Origin: Stenotrophomonas sp. MMGLT7
Lineage (GTDB): Bacteria > Pseudomonadota > Gammaproteobacteria > Xanthomonadales > Xanthomonadaceae
Assembly: GCF_021168555.1 (NCBI RefSeq)
Contig: NZ_JAJOZS010000011.1
Location: 56,928 to 120,927 of the forward strand
Direction: 5' to 3'
DNA: 64,000 nt
The position numbers and the translations under genes are program-made. Below, in pieces: positions 1 to 10,319 of this stretch; position 1 is the stretch's first letter, and each line of letters starts with the position of its first letter. Below the pieces are notes generated by a model, which saw nothing but the letters and a program-made list of their open reading frames with translations, did no database searches and was not told the origin of the DNA.

Positions 1-695
1 GTGTTGTCGGACTGGAACTCGCGGTCCTGGTAGTTCACGCCCAGCGCCACGCCGAAGGTGTTGTCGGCGAACATGTCGCTGTAGTTGAACGAGGCCTTGG
101 GGCTGGTCTTGCCGCTGAGCTGCTGGCGGTTGGCTTCCAGCTTGCCGCGGATGCTGCGGCCGTCGCGGTCGAACGCCGAGGCCGACTCGACCAGGATCGC
201 GCCGCCGATGGAGTCGCCGGGCATGTCCGGGGTCGGCGACTTGACCACCTTGAGCCGCTCGGTGGACTCGGACGGAATCAGGTCCATCGGCGCGGCGCGG
301 TTGTCGCTCTCCGGGGTGCCGATCGCGACGCCGTCGACGCTGACGCTGTTCAGCGCCGCATCCAGGCCGCGCACCACCACGAAGCGGCCCTCGCCCTGGT
401 CGCGGGTGACGCTGACGCCCGGCAGGCGCTGCAGCGACTCTGCCACGTTCTGGTCGGGGTAGTCGCCCACCTCGTCGGCCGAGACCGCGTCGAGGATGGC
501 GTCGGACTCGCGCTTGAGGTCCACCGCGCGTGCCTGCGCCTCCAGCTGCGGACGCACCTCGATGCGGTCAAGGTCGGTGGCGGCGACCGCCCCCGCCGCC
601 GCGACAGCGCCACCGGCCTGCTCCGCGTCGGCAGCGGCGGAGAGGAATGCCAGCGACAGCGACATTGCGATGTAGAGCGGTTTTCTAGCGGACAC
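1..695 (-). CDS. TonB-dependent receptor, N-terminal part (runs off the left edge)
   Basis: About 231 residues of the N-terminus are visible; the beta-barrel lies beyond position 1. After a short hydrophobic signal-like segment (SLSLAFLSAAADA) comes a plug domain: DAVSADEVGDYPDQNVAES, LQRLPGVSVTRDQGEG, FVVVRGLDAALNSVSVDG and GDSIGGAILVES. This wording is typical of the Xanthomonas/Caulobacter TonB receptor family, outer-membrane transporters energised by TonB-ExbBD; the substrate cannot be told from the plug. I place the start at GTG 695 because it gives a complete signal peptide; ATG 665 is an alternative that would cut it short. An ATG slightly upstream is in another frame and stops at once. 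It is divergent from upp with about 150 bp between them. Confidence 0.85.
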   Translation of the reverse strand, partial: MSARKPLYIAMSLSLAFLSAAADAEQAGGAVAAAGAVAATDLDRIEVRPQLEAQARAVDLKRESDAILDAVSADEVGDYPDQNVAESLQRLPGVSVTRDQGEGRFVVVRGLDAALNSVSVDGVAIGTPESDNRAAPMDLIPSESTERLKVVKSPTPDMPGDSIGGAILVESASAFDRDGRSIRGKLEANRQQLSGKTSPKASFNYSDMFADNTFGVALGVNYQDREFQSDN

Positions 696-844
696 GGGCC
701 ATTCCGGATGTGAAGAATGGTTGGGTACACTATGGCGGTCCGGTTTCAATCGCATGACACTCCGCTGCCGCCTGCGGCACTTCCGGGCTGTCGCGACGCC
801 CCCGGACTGCGGCAAACTGAAGCCCCCATTCCCTCGCGCAGCCC

Positions 845-1477
845 ATGAAGATCGTCGAAGTCTCCCACCCGCTCGTCCGCCACAAGATCGGCCTGCTGCG
901 CGATGCCTCGCTCAGCACCAAGGGATTCCGCGAACTGGTCACCGAGCTGGGCACCCTGCTCGCCTACGAAGCCACCAGGGACCTGGAGACGGAGACCTAC
1001 ACCCAGCAGGGCTGGGCCGGACCGGTCCGGGTCGAGCGCATCGCCGGCGCCAAGATCACCCTGGTGCCGATCCTGCGCGCCGGCCTGGGCATGATGCCCG
1101 GCGTGCTGGCGCTGATCCCGGCCGCGCGGGTGAGCGTGGTCGGCCTGCAGCGCGACGAGGAGACGCTGCAGCCGGTGCCCTACTTCGAACGCCTCACCGG
1201 CCGCCTGGAAGAGCGCGAGGCGCTGATCCTGGACCCGATGCTGGCCACCGGTGGCACCCTGATCGCCACCATCGGCATGCTCAAGCGCGCCGGCGCGCGG
1301 CGCATCAAGGGCATTTTCCTGGTCGCCGCGCCCGAGGGGCTGCGGGCGGTGGAGGCGGCGCATCCGGACGTGGAGATCTACACCGCCGCCATCGACCAGC
1401 GCCTCAACGAGAAGGGCTACATCCTGCCCGGCCTGGGCGACGCCGGCGACCGAATCTTCGGCACCCGGCTGGAGTGA
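845..1477 (+). CDS. upp: Uracil phosphoribosyltransferase
   Basis: This 210-residue cytosolic enzyme makes UMP from uracil and PRPP in pyrimidine salvage. The protein starts [20 protein letters not shown], as in the family, has the PRPP-binding loop [13 protein letters not shown] near residues 125-138, and ends with the uracil-binding segment [17 protein letters not shown]. The length matches the usual 208-210 residues, and no in-frame upstream start is plausible. It appears monocistronic, divergent from the TonB receptor gene and followed by a GTAG-type REP palindrome. Confidence 0.96.
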   Translation: MKIVEVSHPLVRHKIGLLRDASLSTKGFRELVTELGTLLAYEATRDLETETYTQQGWAGPVRVERIAGAKITLVPILRAGLGMMPGVLALIPAARVSVVGLQRDEETLQPVPYFERLTGRLEEREALILDPMLATGGTLIATIGMLKRAGARRIKGIFLVAAPEGLRAVEAAHPDVEIYTAAIDQRLNEKGYILPGLGDAGDRIFGTRLE

Positions 1478-1559
1478 CCGCCGCCCGGGCGCGGCTCCGC
1501 CTCTTGCTGGAGCGACCGGCCTCTCGCTGAAACGGCTGCGGGAGCGGCGTAGGAACGAC

Positions 1560-1625
1560 GTAGGAGCGACTTCAGTCGCGATGGGCTTTACCGGTAGAGC
1601 CTCTCGCGACTGAAGTCGCTCCTAC
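1560..1625. repeat. GTAG-type REP pair (inverted), copy 1
   Basis: Two copies of GTAGGAGCGACTTCAGTCGC lie head to head around a short GC-rich loop, forming a hairpin of about 66 nt just after upp and before the convergent ggt gene. A decayed partial copy (GTAGGAACGACGTAGGAGC) sits immediately to its left. The same unit recurs at 9293-9360, 21507-21574, 30317-30383 and 45074-45141. GTAG-headed REPs are known from Stenotrophomonas/Xanthomonas relatives and are associated with RAYT transposases; none is encoded here. Confidence 0.9.
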
Positions 1626-1676
1626 GCCTCTCTACATTATTCCTGCAACGCCGGCCGGGCTCCCCGGGTCCCGGCG

Positions 1677-3422
1677 CTACTCGGCCTGGACCTTCGCCAA
1701 CCCCACCGGGTTGCGCGGATCGCTGCCGCCGCTGAGGGTGTTGGTGGTGCGGTCCCACTCCACCGTCTGCAGGTTGCCCCAGACATGGCTGGAGCCGCGG
1801 CCGCCGGCGGCCTCGTCGCCGGGCAGCTTGAGGGTATGGCCCAGCGCCTGCAGCCCGCGTATGGTCTCCGGGGAGAAGGTGCCGCTCTCGGCTTCGATCA
1901 CGTCCGGCAGCCACTGGTGGTGGTAGCGCGGCAGTGCGGCCACCTGCTGCGCGCTCAGGCCGTCGTCGTAGCCGAGGATGCCCAGCAGCACCATGGTGAT
2001 GATGCGGCTGCCGCCCGGGGTACCGAGCACCGCGACTTTGTCGGCCGACTCCATGAAGGTCGGCGTCATCGAGCTGAGCGGGCGCTTGCCCGGCTTGGGC
2101 GCGTTGGCCTCGTAGCCCATCACGCCGAAGGCGTTGGGGGTTCCGGGCTTGAGCGCGAAGTCGTCCATCTCGTTGTTGAGCAGCACGCCGGTGCCACGGG
2201 GGATCAGGCCCGATCCATACAGCAGGTTGACGGTCTGGGTGGCCGCCACCCGGTTGCCTTCGCGGTCGATGATCGAGAAGTGCGTGGTCTCGTCGTCCTC
2301 CAGCGGCGTCGGGTTGCCCGACAGCAGGTCGCTGGGGGTGGCCTTGTCCGGATTGATGGTCGAGCGCAGGCCCAGCGCGTAGTCCTTGCTCAGCAACACC
2401 CGCTGCGGCACCTGGGTGAAGTCCGGATCGCCCAGGAAGAAGGTGCGGTCGCGATAGGCGCGGCGCATGGCTTCCACCACCAGGTGGGTGCGCTGCACCG
2501 GGTCCATGCCCTTCAGCTGGTAGCCTTCCAGGATCTGCAGCATCTCGGCCAGGGCGATGCCGCCGGAGGAGGTCGGCGGCGCGGTGGTGATCTTCCAGCC
2601 GCGATAGTCGAACGCGATCGGCGTGCGCAGCTTGACCCGGTAGTTCGCCAGCTCCTGGGCGGTCCAGCTGCCGCCGGCCTGCTTCACCCCGGCCAGCAGC
2701 TTCCTCGCGGTCTCGCCGCGGTAGAAGCCGTCGAAGCCCTTGTCGGCCAGCAGTTTCAGGGTGTTCGCCAGCTCCGGCTGGCGGAAGATGTCGCCCTCGG
2801 CGATCGGCTTGCCGTTGCGCAGGTAGACCTCGCGGGTGCCGGGGTAGCGCTCCATCACCTCGCGCCGCGACTGGTAGCCGCGCGCCATGCGCGCGTACAC
2901 CGGGAACCCTTCGCCGGCGATGCGGATGGCCGGCGCCAGCGACGCCTTCAGCGGCAGGCGGCCATGCTTGCCCGCCAGTTCCACCAGCGCGGCGGGCAGC
3001 CCCGGAATCGCCGCCGACCACGGCCCGTTCACCGAACGCTCGCGGTCCAGGTCGCCGTTCTTGTCCAGGAACTTGTCGGGCGTGGCCGACTGCGGCGCGT
3101 ACTCGCGCGCATCCAGGAACAGGTCCTGGCCGCTGCTGACGTCGTGCAGCAGGAAGAAGCCGCCGCCGCCCAGGCCCGAGCTGATCGGCTCGACCACCGA
3201 CAGCGTCGAGGAAACCGCCACCGCCGCGTCGAACGCGTTGCCGCCCTGGCGCAGGATCTCCAGCCCCGCCTCGGTAGCGAGCGCGTGCCCGCTGGCGATG
3301 GCCGCCCCGGGCGGGTGCGCCGCGGGCGCCTGCGCGCCGCCGCCGGCCTGCGCCAGCGGTGCCAGCAACAGTGCGGCCAGCAGGAAGAACCGCGAAAGCG
3401 GCTTGCTCGACGGGGTTCTCAT
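1677..3422 (-). CDS. ggt: Gamma-glutamyltransferase (glutathione hydrolase), secreted
   Basis: The 581-residue precursor is an N-terminal nucleophile hydrolase that removes the gamma-glutamyl group from glutathione in the periplasm. It begins with a signal peptide (RFFLLAALLLAPLAQA). The large subunit shows ATEAGLEILRQGGNAFDAAV and PISSGLGGGGFFLL. The self-cleavage site and nucleophile is the first Thr of TTHFSIIDREGN (about Thr379), starting the small subunit. The glycine-rich substrate loop GKRPLSSMTPTF and LGTPGGSRIITMV follow, so all key residues are intact. The start at 3422 overlaps the ferredoxin stop by 4 nt (ATGA), so the two genes are probably co-translated. A longer in-frame extension upstream is a shadow of the ferredoxin gene. 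Confidence 0.95.
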   Translation of the reverse strand: MRTPSSKPLSRFFLLAALLLAPLAQAGGGAQAPAAHPPGAAIASGHALATEAGLEILRQGGNAFDAAVAVSSTLSVVEPISSGLGGGGFFLLHDVSSGQDLFLDAREYAPQSATPDKFLDKNGDLDRERSVNGPWSAAIPGLPAALVELAGKHGRLPLKASLAPAIRIAGEGFPVYARMARGYQSRREVMERYPGTREVYLRNGKPIAEGDIFRQPELANTLKLLADKGFDGFYRGETARKLLAGVKQAGGSWTAQELANYRVKLRTPIAFDYRGWKITTAPPTSSGGIALAEMLQILEGYQLKGMDPVQRTHLVVEAMRRAYRDRTFFLGDPDFTQVPQRVLLSKDYALGLRSTINPDKATPSDLLSGNPTPLEDDETTHFSIIDREGNRVAATQTVNLLYGSGLIPRGTGVLLNNEMDDFALKPGTPNAFGVMGYEANAPKPGKRPLSSMTPTFMESADKVAVLGTPGGSRIITMVLLGILGYDDGLSAQQVAALPRYHHQWLPDVIEAESGTFSPETIRGLQALGHTLKLPGDEAAGGRGSSHVWGNLQTVEWDRTTNTLSGGSDPRNPVGLAKVQAE

Positions 3423-3703
3423 TTGAGCGCGGGCTCCTGTTCGTACAGTTCGGGATGATCGTGCTGCAACCGGCGCAGCTTTGCCAGCAAGGCGCCCTGG
3501 TCCTCGGGATGGGCCGGATCCGGATCGATGCATTCCACCGGGCATACCACCACGCACTGCGGCTCGTCGAAGTGCCCCACGCACTCGGTGCAGCGGGCCG
3601 GGTCGATCAGGTAGATCGTCTCGCCCATGGAGATGGCATGGTTGGGGCAAGCCGGCTCGCAGACATCGCAGTTGACGCACAGCTCGTTGATTTTCAGGGA
3701 CAT
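3419..3703 (-). CDS. YfhL-type 2[4Fe-4S] ferredoxin
   Basis: A 94-residue low-potential ferredoxin. The first cluster motif is CVNCDVCEPACP (CX2CX2CX3C, from Cys9); the second is CTECVGHFDEPQCVVVCPVEC, with the longer CX2CX8CX3C spacing of the Allochromatium/YfhL family. These proteins carry electrons in the cytosol; the partner is unknown. It is the promoter-proximal gene of a two-gene unit with ggt (4-nt overlap). In many proteobacteria this ferredoxin lies next to coaD, and coaD is indeed close by on the same strand, with a lipoprotein gene between. Confidence 0.93.
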   Translation of the reverse strand: MSLKINELCVNCDVCEPACPNHAISMGETIYLIDPARCTECVGHFDEPQCVVVCPVECIDPDPAHPEDQGALLAKLRRLQHDHPELYEQEPALK

Positions 3704-4087
3704 GGGGGTGATTCGGGCCCTTCGGCCGGTATGCGGGGTTCGGAATCGCCGGCTGCCGCGCTCGCGCGGAACGGATCACCCGCGCAGGCGCGATCGCCGA
3801 TGCGGTCCCTGCTCTGGCTGTCCGCACGCACGCGTGGGCACTGGCGTATGTCGAGCTTACCGCGAAAACGCATCGCCCCGCCTGCGCGGGGCGATGCCGG
3901 GACGCGGATCCGGTCGCCCGGATCGCCTTCCCTCCCCCTTCGGGAAGGGGATGGGAATGACACGGCGGCGAAGGCGTGACCGCAGCCGCGGCGGCTTGCC
4001 GGATTCAGGAAAGTCTCTGAATCCCCGCCTGCGCGGGGATGACGCAATGGCAAAGGCGTGACCGCCGTGCGGCCACGCGCCATTGCG
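3704..4087. repeat. Intergenic region with CCGCCTGCGCGG hairpins
   Basis: There is no convincing gene here. It holds two short perfect hairpins of the same type: CATCGCCCCG/CGGGGCGATG around CCTGCG (3871-3896) and ATCCCCGC/GCGGGGAT around CTGC (4021-4040). Each is followed at some distance by a copy of AAGGCGTGACCGC (near 3970 and 4050). A third hairpin of this type is at 39806-39823. They look like a second dispersed palindrome family, distinct from the GTAG REPs. Confidence 0.6.
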
Positions 4088-4585
4088 TCACTTGGCCTCG
4101 ACGAACACGTACTCGGCGCCGGTGGGCTGGATCGCCGCCTGCGCGCGCGCGTTGTCGGCGGCTTCGCCGATGAACAGCACGCGCACGCCCTTCATCGAGT
4201 CCGGCTGCACGTCCTTGAACACCGCGGTGATCATGTCGGCCATCTTGGCCGAGGCCGAGGAGCCGAACGCCAGCAGGTTGCCCGGCTGGACGCCGCGACC
4301 GACGGCGGTGGTGGCACTCTCGACCTGGCGGTCGTACTTGGCCTGGAACTCCGGATCCGATTCCGGCGGCAGGTAGTACAGGAACGGATTGTTGGTGATG
4401 CTGCCCATGTTCTGGCCGACCACCGCCTGCAGGTACTGCTTCCAGCCGGCGTCGTCGTCCTTGGCAGGAACGGTGAGCGCGGGCTGCGCGTCGGCGGCGG
4501 GCGCGGCGGCTTCCTGCTTCTTGCAGGCGGCCAGCGACAGGACGGCCATCGAGGCGATCAGGATCAAACGGATGCTGTTCTTCAT
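4088..4585 (-). CDS. Conserved lipoprotein of unknown function
   Basis: 165 residues. A clear lipoprotein signal peptide ends in LSLAAC, with Cys21 as the lipidation site, followed by KKQEAAAPAADAQPA, a flexible linker. No inner-membrane retention Asp follows the Cys (+2 is Lys), so sorting to the outer membrane is likely. The rest is soluble with no motif I recognise (YLQAVVGQNMGSITNNPFLYYLPPES; ending GAEYVFVEAK). It lies 46 bp downstream of coaD on the same strand and could be co-transcribed. No function is proposed. Confidence 0.8.
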   Translation of the reverse strand: MKNSIRLILIASMAVLSLAACKKQEAAAPAADAQPALTVPAKDDDAGWKQYLQAVVGQNMGSITNNPFLYYLPPESDPEFQAKYDRQVESATTAVGRGVQPGNLLAFGSSASAKMADMITAVFKDVQPDSMKGVRVLFIGEAADNARAQAAIQPTGAEYVFVEAK

Positions 4586-4631
4586 CGGAGTTCTCTTTGG
4601 TGGATGCGGTGAATGCGGAACGGGGCTCGGG

Positions 4632-6045
<1,414 letters not shown>

Positions 6046-6222
6046 GTACCCGTCCCGGCCTCCTGGAATCGGCCGCCATTATCGCCCGCCGCCACGGCCG
6101 CGCTTGTGGCGGCCGGCCGGGTTTGGCAAGGTACGACGCTTGCGCGGCCCGCTCCCGGCGCCGCGTGCCATCAGCGCCGGAGCGCCGCCGCGCCGGACCG
6201 CCATGCCACTTGGGGATACCGA

Positions 6223-7698
6223 ATGCTGAAATCTCTGTCGAGGGTCAAACCGGTCGAACCGGCCGCACATGTCGATGCCGGCGAACCGGTCGAGGGCAGC
6301 CTGGAGGGCGAAGCCTCGCTGAAAAGGACCCTGACGGCGAAGCATCTGATCCTGCTCGGCATCGGCGCGGTGATCGGCGCCGGCATCTTCGTGCTGACCG
6401 GCCAGGCCGCGGCCAACCACGCCGGCCCGGCGGTGATGCTGTCGTTCGTGCTGGCCGGCTTCGCCTGCGCCCTGGCCGGGCTGTGCTATGCCGAGTTCGC
6501 GGCGATGCTGCCGGTCTCCGGCAGCGCCTACTCCTATTCCTATGCCACCCTCGGCGAGGGCGTGGCCTGGTTCATCGGCTGGTGCCTGGTGCTGGAGTAC
6601 CTGTTCGCCTCCTCGAGCGTGGCGGTGGGCTGGTCGGCCTACCTGATCAGCTTCATCACCACCACCTTGCACCTGCCGTTCCCGGCGGCGCTGGCGCAGG
6701 CGCCGCTGGCCTGGAGGGACGGCGGCTTCCACCCGTCCGGCGGCATCATCGACCTGCCGGCGGTGCTGATCGTCGTCGCGGTCAGCGCGCTGCTGTACCG
6801 CGGCGTGACCCAGTCGGCGCTGGCCAACGCGATCGTGGTGGCGATCAAGATCACCGTGATCTGCCTGTTCATCGCCTTCGGCGCAATGCACATCGACGTC
6901 GCCAACTGGACCCCCTTCATCCCGGAGAACAACGGCACCGTCGGCGAGTTCGGCTGGAGCGGCGTATTCCGCGCCGCCTCGATCGTGTTCTTCGCCTACA
7001 TCGGCTTCGACGCGGTCTCCACCGCCGCCGGCGAGGCCAAGAACCCGCAGCGCGACATGCCGATCGGCATCCTCGGCTCGCTGGCCCTGTGCACCCTGGT
7101 CTACATCGTCGTCTGCGCCGTGCTCACCGGCATGACCTCGTACACGCTGCTCGGCACCGCAAAGCCGGTCGCCACCGCGCTCGAATCCTACCCCTCGCTG
7201 GCCTGGCTGAAGACCGCGGTGGAGATCGGCGCGATCGCCGGCCTGTCCTCGGTGGTGCTGGTGATGCTGATGGGGCAGTCGCGCGTGTCCTACAGCATGG
7301 CGCGCGACGGCCTGATCCCGCCATTGCTGGGCAAGGTCCACCCCAAGCACCGCACCCCCTACGTCAGTACGGTCATCGTCGGCGTGCTCGCCGCCGCGCT
7401 GGCCGGACTGGTGCCGCTGAACGTGCTCGGCGAGCTGGTGTCGATGGGCACCCTGCTGGCCTTCGCCACCGTCTGCATCGGCGTGCTGGTGCTGCGCTTC
7501 ACCCGCCCGGAGCTGCCGCGTCCGTTCCGGGTGCCGGCGTTCCTGCTGATCTGCCCGCTCGGCGCGCTGACCTGCATGTTCCTGTTCTTCCAAGCCTTCC
7601 AGGAGCACTGGAAGGTATTCGTCGGCTGGACCGTGCTCGGCCTGTTGATCTACTTCGGCTACGGCATCCGCCACAGCCGCCTGGCCGGCAAGGCTTGA
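6223..7698 (+). CDS. APC-superfamily amino acid permease (first of tandem pair)
   Basis: 491 residues with about 12 predicted membrane segments. An N-terminal cytoplasmic stretch precedes LGIGAVIGAGIFVLTG, the TM1 unwound substrate-binding segment of the APC cationic amino acid transporter type. Other landmarks are AFACALAGLCYAEFAAMLP-like TM2-3 sequence, SIVFFAYIGFDAVSTAAGEAKNPQRDMP (TM6 and the following loop) and SMARDGLIPP. It probably imports an amino acid by proton symport; which one cannot be read. It is closely similar to the next gene, so the pair arose by tandem duplication. Start ATG 6223 is chosen because the conserved protein begins shortly after it. Confidence 0.9.
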   Translation: MLKSLSRVKPVEPAAHVDAGEPVEGSLEGEASLKRTLTAKHLILLGIGAVIGAGIFVLTGQAAANHAGPAVMLSFVLAGFACALAGLCYAEFAAMLPVSGSAYSYSYATLGEGVAWFIGWCLVLEYLFASSSVAVGWSAYLISFITTTLHLPFPAALAQAPLAWRDGGFHPSGGIIDLPAVLIVVAVSALLYRGVTQSALANAIVVAIKITVICLFIAFGAMHIDVANWTPFIPENNGTVGEFGWSGVFRAASIVFFAYIGFDAVSTAAGEAKNPQRDMPIGILGSLALCTLVYIVVCAVLTGMTSYTLLGTAKPVATALESYPSLAWLKTAVEIGAIAGLSSVVLVMLMGQSRVSYSMARDGLIPPLLGKVHPKHRTPYVSTVIVGVLAAALAGLVPLNVLGELVSMGTLLAFATVCIGVLVLRFTRPELPRPFRVPAFLLICPLGALTCMFLFFQAFQEHWKVFVGWTVLGLLIYFGYGIRHSRLAGKA

Positions 7699-7820
7699 TG
7701 GCGAGTCCCTGCAAGGAATCCGCGCATCCGTGCGCGCAGACTCAACGGGCCAGCGCCTAGCAAAATCACGGCATGTCCATGTGCCGGGATCCTTCCAATT
7801 CCCCTCGCCGGAACCGCCCC

Positions 7821-9245
7821 ATGCTCAAACAACTCTGGGCCACCAAGCACCCCCACGCCGTCAATCGCGACGCAGGGGGGCTGGAACTGGTCCGCACGCT
7901 CGGTCCATGGGGCCTGACCGCGCTGGGCATCGGCGCGGTGATCGGCGGCGGCATCTTCGTCATCACCGGCCAGGCCGCGGCCAACCATGCCGGCCCGGCG
8001 ATCATGCTGTCGTTCGTGCTGGCCGCGGTCTGCTGCGCCTTCTGCGCGCTGGCCTACGCCGAGTTCGCTTCGATGGTGCCGGTCTCCGGCAGCGCCTACA
8101 CCTACACCTACGCCACCTTCGGCGAACTGGCCGCCTGGTACATCGGCTGGATGCTGGTGCTGGAGTACGGCGTGTCCGCATCGGCGGTGGCGGTGAGCTG
8201 GACCGGCTACTTCCTGAGCCTGCTCGATCATTTCGACATCCACCTGCCGGCGGCGCTGGTCAACGCGCCGCTGGACGCCCGCCTGCGCCCCACCGGCGCC
8301 ATCGCCAACCTGCCGGCGGCGGCGATCGTGCTGCTGCTGACCTGGCTGTGCTACGTCGGCATCCGCAAATCCTCGGCGATGAACATGGCGATGGTGGTGC
8401 TCAAGACCGGGCTGATCCTGCTGGTGATCTTCGCCGGCTGGAAGTACGTCGATCCGGGCAACTGGCAGCCGTTCATCCCGGCCAACGAGGGCCCCGGCAG
8501 GTACGGCTGGGAAGGCGTGCTGCGCGGCGCGTCGATGGTGTTCTTCGCCTACATCGGCTTCGAGGCGGTATCGGTGGCGGCGCAGGAATCGCGCCGGCCG
8601 CAGCGCGACCTGCCCACCGGCATGCTGTTCTCGCTGCTGATCTGCACCGTGCTCTACATCGCCATGGCCGCGGTGATGACCGGCCTGGTGCCGTACACGC
8701 TGCTGGGCACCGACGAGCCGGTGGTGACCGCGGTGGCGGCGCATCCGCAGCTGGGCTGGCTGCGCGTGGTGGTGGAGATCGGCGCGCTGATCGGCCTTTC
8801 CTCGGTGGTGCTGGTGATGATCATCGGGCAGCCGCGCATCTTCATGATCATGGCCAACGACGGCCTGCTGCCGCCGCTGTTCACCCGGATCCATCCGAAG
8901 TACCGCACCCCGCACATCAACACCGTCATCACCGGCATCGGCATCGCCCTGCTGGCCGCGCTGTTCCCGCTGGACGTGCTCGGCGAGCTGACCTCGATGG
9001 GCACCCTGATCGCCTTCGCCTCGGTCTGCGCCGGGGTGCTGGTGCTGCGCCGCACCCAGCCCGACCTGCCGCGCCCGTTCCGCATCCGCGGCGCCTGGTT
9101 CGTCTGCCTGGCCGGCGTCGCCAGCTGCATGACGCTGCTGTCGGCGATGACCCTGCACAACTGGATGCTGATGGGGCTGTGGACCGCCGGCGGCCTGCTG
9201 CTGTACTTCGGCTACGGCTACCGCCACAGCCGGCTGCGCGGGTGA
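7821..9245 (+). CDS. APC-superfamily amino acid permease (second of tandem pair)
   Basis: 474 residues, 12 predicted membrane segments, paralogous to the preceding permease: both share GIGAVIGxGIFVxTGQAAAN, the VFFAYIGFxAVS helix and the loop with PQRDxPxG. Differences include PRIFMIMANDGLLPPLF in place of SRVSYSMARDGLIPPLL and a shorter N-terminus, suggesting divergent substrate choice or regulation. I use ATG 7821 because it begins the conserved N-terminal tail (MLKQLWATKHP); an earlier ATG at 7773 adds 16 residues without visible conservation. It is 122 bp from the first permease. Confidence 0.9.
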   Translation: MLKQLWATKHPHAVNRDAGGLELVRTLGPWGLTALGIGAVIGGGIFVITGQAAANHAGPAIMLSFVLAAVCCAFCALAYAEFASMVPVSGSAYTYTYATFGELAAWYIGWMLVLEYGVSASAVAVSWTGYFLSLLDHFDIHLPAALVNAPLDARLRPTGAIANLPAAAIVLLLTWLCYVGIRKSSAMNMAMVVLKTGLILLVIFAGWKYVDPGNWQPFIPANEGPGRYGWEGVLRGASMVFFAYIGFEAVSVAAQESRRPQRDLPTGMLFSLLICTVLYIAMAAVMTGLVPYTLLGTDEPVVTAVAAHPQLGWLRVVVEIGALIGLSSVVLVMIIGQPRIFMIMANDGLLPPLFTRIHPKYRTPHINTVITGIGIALLAALFPLDVLGELTSMGTLIAFASVCAGVLVLRRTQPDLPRPFRIRGAWFVCLAGVASCMTLLSAMTLHNWMLMGLWTAGGLLLYFGYGYRHSRLRG

Positions 9246-9279
9246 CCCGCCTCCGGCAAGACGACTGCAGGCGCCACCT

Positions 9280-9360
9280 GTAGGAGCGGCCCGTAGGAGC
9301 GACTTCAGTCGCGAGAGGCTTTACCCGGTAGAGCCCGATCGCGACTGCACTCGCTCCTAC
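9280..9360. repeat. GTAG-type REP pair, copy 2
   Basis: An inverted pair of the GTAGGAGCGACTTCAGTCGC unit (9293-9360) with a slightly mutated right arm (GACTGCACTCGCTCCTAC), preceded by an incomplete extra copy GTAGGAGCGGCC (9280). It lies between the second permease and mtnB and could act as a transcript 3'-end structure for the permease. Confidence 0.88.
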
Positions 9361-9417
9361 GGTCATCCCCCATACGGCCAGTGCATGAGACCCGGGACGG
9401 GACAGTAGAATACGGAA

Positions 9418-10071
9418 ATGAACGCCAATCCCGCCCCCGTTCCCTACGACAGCGGCCGCCTCGACGAGCTGGCGCAGCTGCTGATCGACAACATCCGCGA
9501 ACTGGCCCAGGCCGGCTGGACCCCGGCCACCAGCAGCAACTTCTCCATGCGCCTGGACCCGCGCCATGCCGCGATCACCGTCTCCGGCCGCGACAAGGGC
9601 CGGCTGGTCCCGGCCGACATCATGGTGGTGGATTTCGACGGCAGGCCGGTCGCCACCGACCTGCGGCCCTCGGCCGAGACCCTGCTGCACACGCAGCTGT
9701 ACCGCCGCTTCGCCGATGTCGGCTGCGTGCTGCACACGCACTCGCCGGTGCAGACCGTGGCCTCGCGCCTGTACGCCGGGGCCGGCAAGGTCCACCTGGA
9801 AGGCTACGAACTGCTCAAGGCCTTCCGCGGCAACAGCACCCACGAGACCGCGGTGGACGTGCCGGTGTTCGCCAACACCCAGGACATGGACGTGCTGGCC
9901 GCCCAGGTCGATGCGTTGCTCGACCGGCAGCCGCTGTGGGGCTACCTGATCGAAGGCCACGGGCTGTATGCCTGGGGCCGCGACATGGCCGAGGCGCGCC
10001 GGCACCTGGAGGCGTTCGAGTTCCTGCTGCACTGCGACCTGGAACTGCGCAAGCTGCGCGTCGCCCGTTGA
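9418..10071 (+). CDS. mtnB: Methylthioribulose-1-phosphate dehydratase
   Basis: 217 residues, class II aldolase/adducin fold. It dehydrates 5-methylthioribulose-1-phosphate in the methionine salvage pathway. Visible: [15 protein letters not shown] (phosphate/substrate loop), [11 protein letters not shown], the zinc ligand motif [10 protein letters not shown] near residue 105 and EGHGLYAWG with a later metal-binding His. Length and order match the family. A TAGAAT box at 9406-9411 lies only 6 bp before the ATG, so the mRNA may be nearly leaderless. mtnD and mtnC follow on the same strand. Confidence 0.95.
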   Translation: MNANPAPVPYDSGRLDELAQLLIDNIRELAQAGWTPATSSNFSMRLDPRHAAITVSGRDKGRLVPADIMVVDFDGRPVATDLRPSAETLLHTQLYRRFADVGCVLHTHSPVQTVASRLYAGAGKVHLEGYELLKAFRGNSTHETAVDVPVFANTQDMDVLAAQVDALLDRQPLWGYLIEGHGLYAWGRDMAEARRHLEAFEFLLHCDLELRKLRVAR

Positions 10072-10319
10072 GCGGCCGTCCGGGTCCATGCCTCCGGCGT
10101 GGCCCCGGCCTACCGCCGTCGCGGCGGAGCCGCAGGCCGGCCTCGCGCGGCCACCGCGCCCAGCCTGCGCGGCTCCCGCCACGACGTTCGCCTCTTCGCC
10201 AGCACCGAATCGGCCACGATTGCCGCCCTGGACGGAACATCAGCGTTCCGATGCCGTAAGCCGGGGTTCTCCTTCGGCTTGCTACCCTTGCCCTCCTGTC
10301 CACCCTTGCAGCCAACGCC

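Noticed and set aside
1560..1625. CRISPR array.
   Set aside because: The repeats are widely dispersed inverted pairs with no regular spacers and no cas genes; they are REP elements.
1785..3458. Long plus-strand open frame opposite ggt, with similar long antisense frames opposite thrA/thrB, tex, ppsA and the TPR gene.
   Set aside because: Low-complexity, Arg/His/Gln-rich translation with no motif, wholly inside a well-supported gene on the other strand. It is a known effect of high GC content.
1677..3827. In-frame N-terminal extension of ggt past 3422.
   Set aside because: The extension is the shifted frame of the ferredoxin gene; the signal peptide and ATGA overlap fix the start at 3422.
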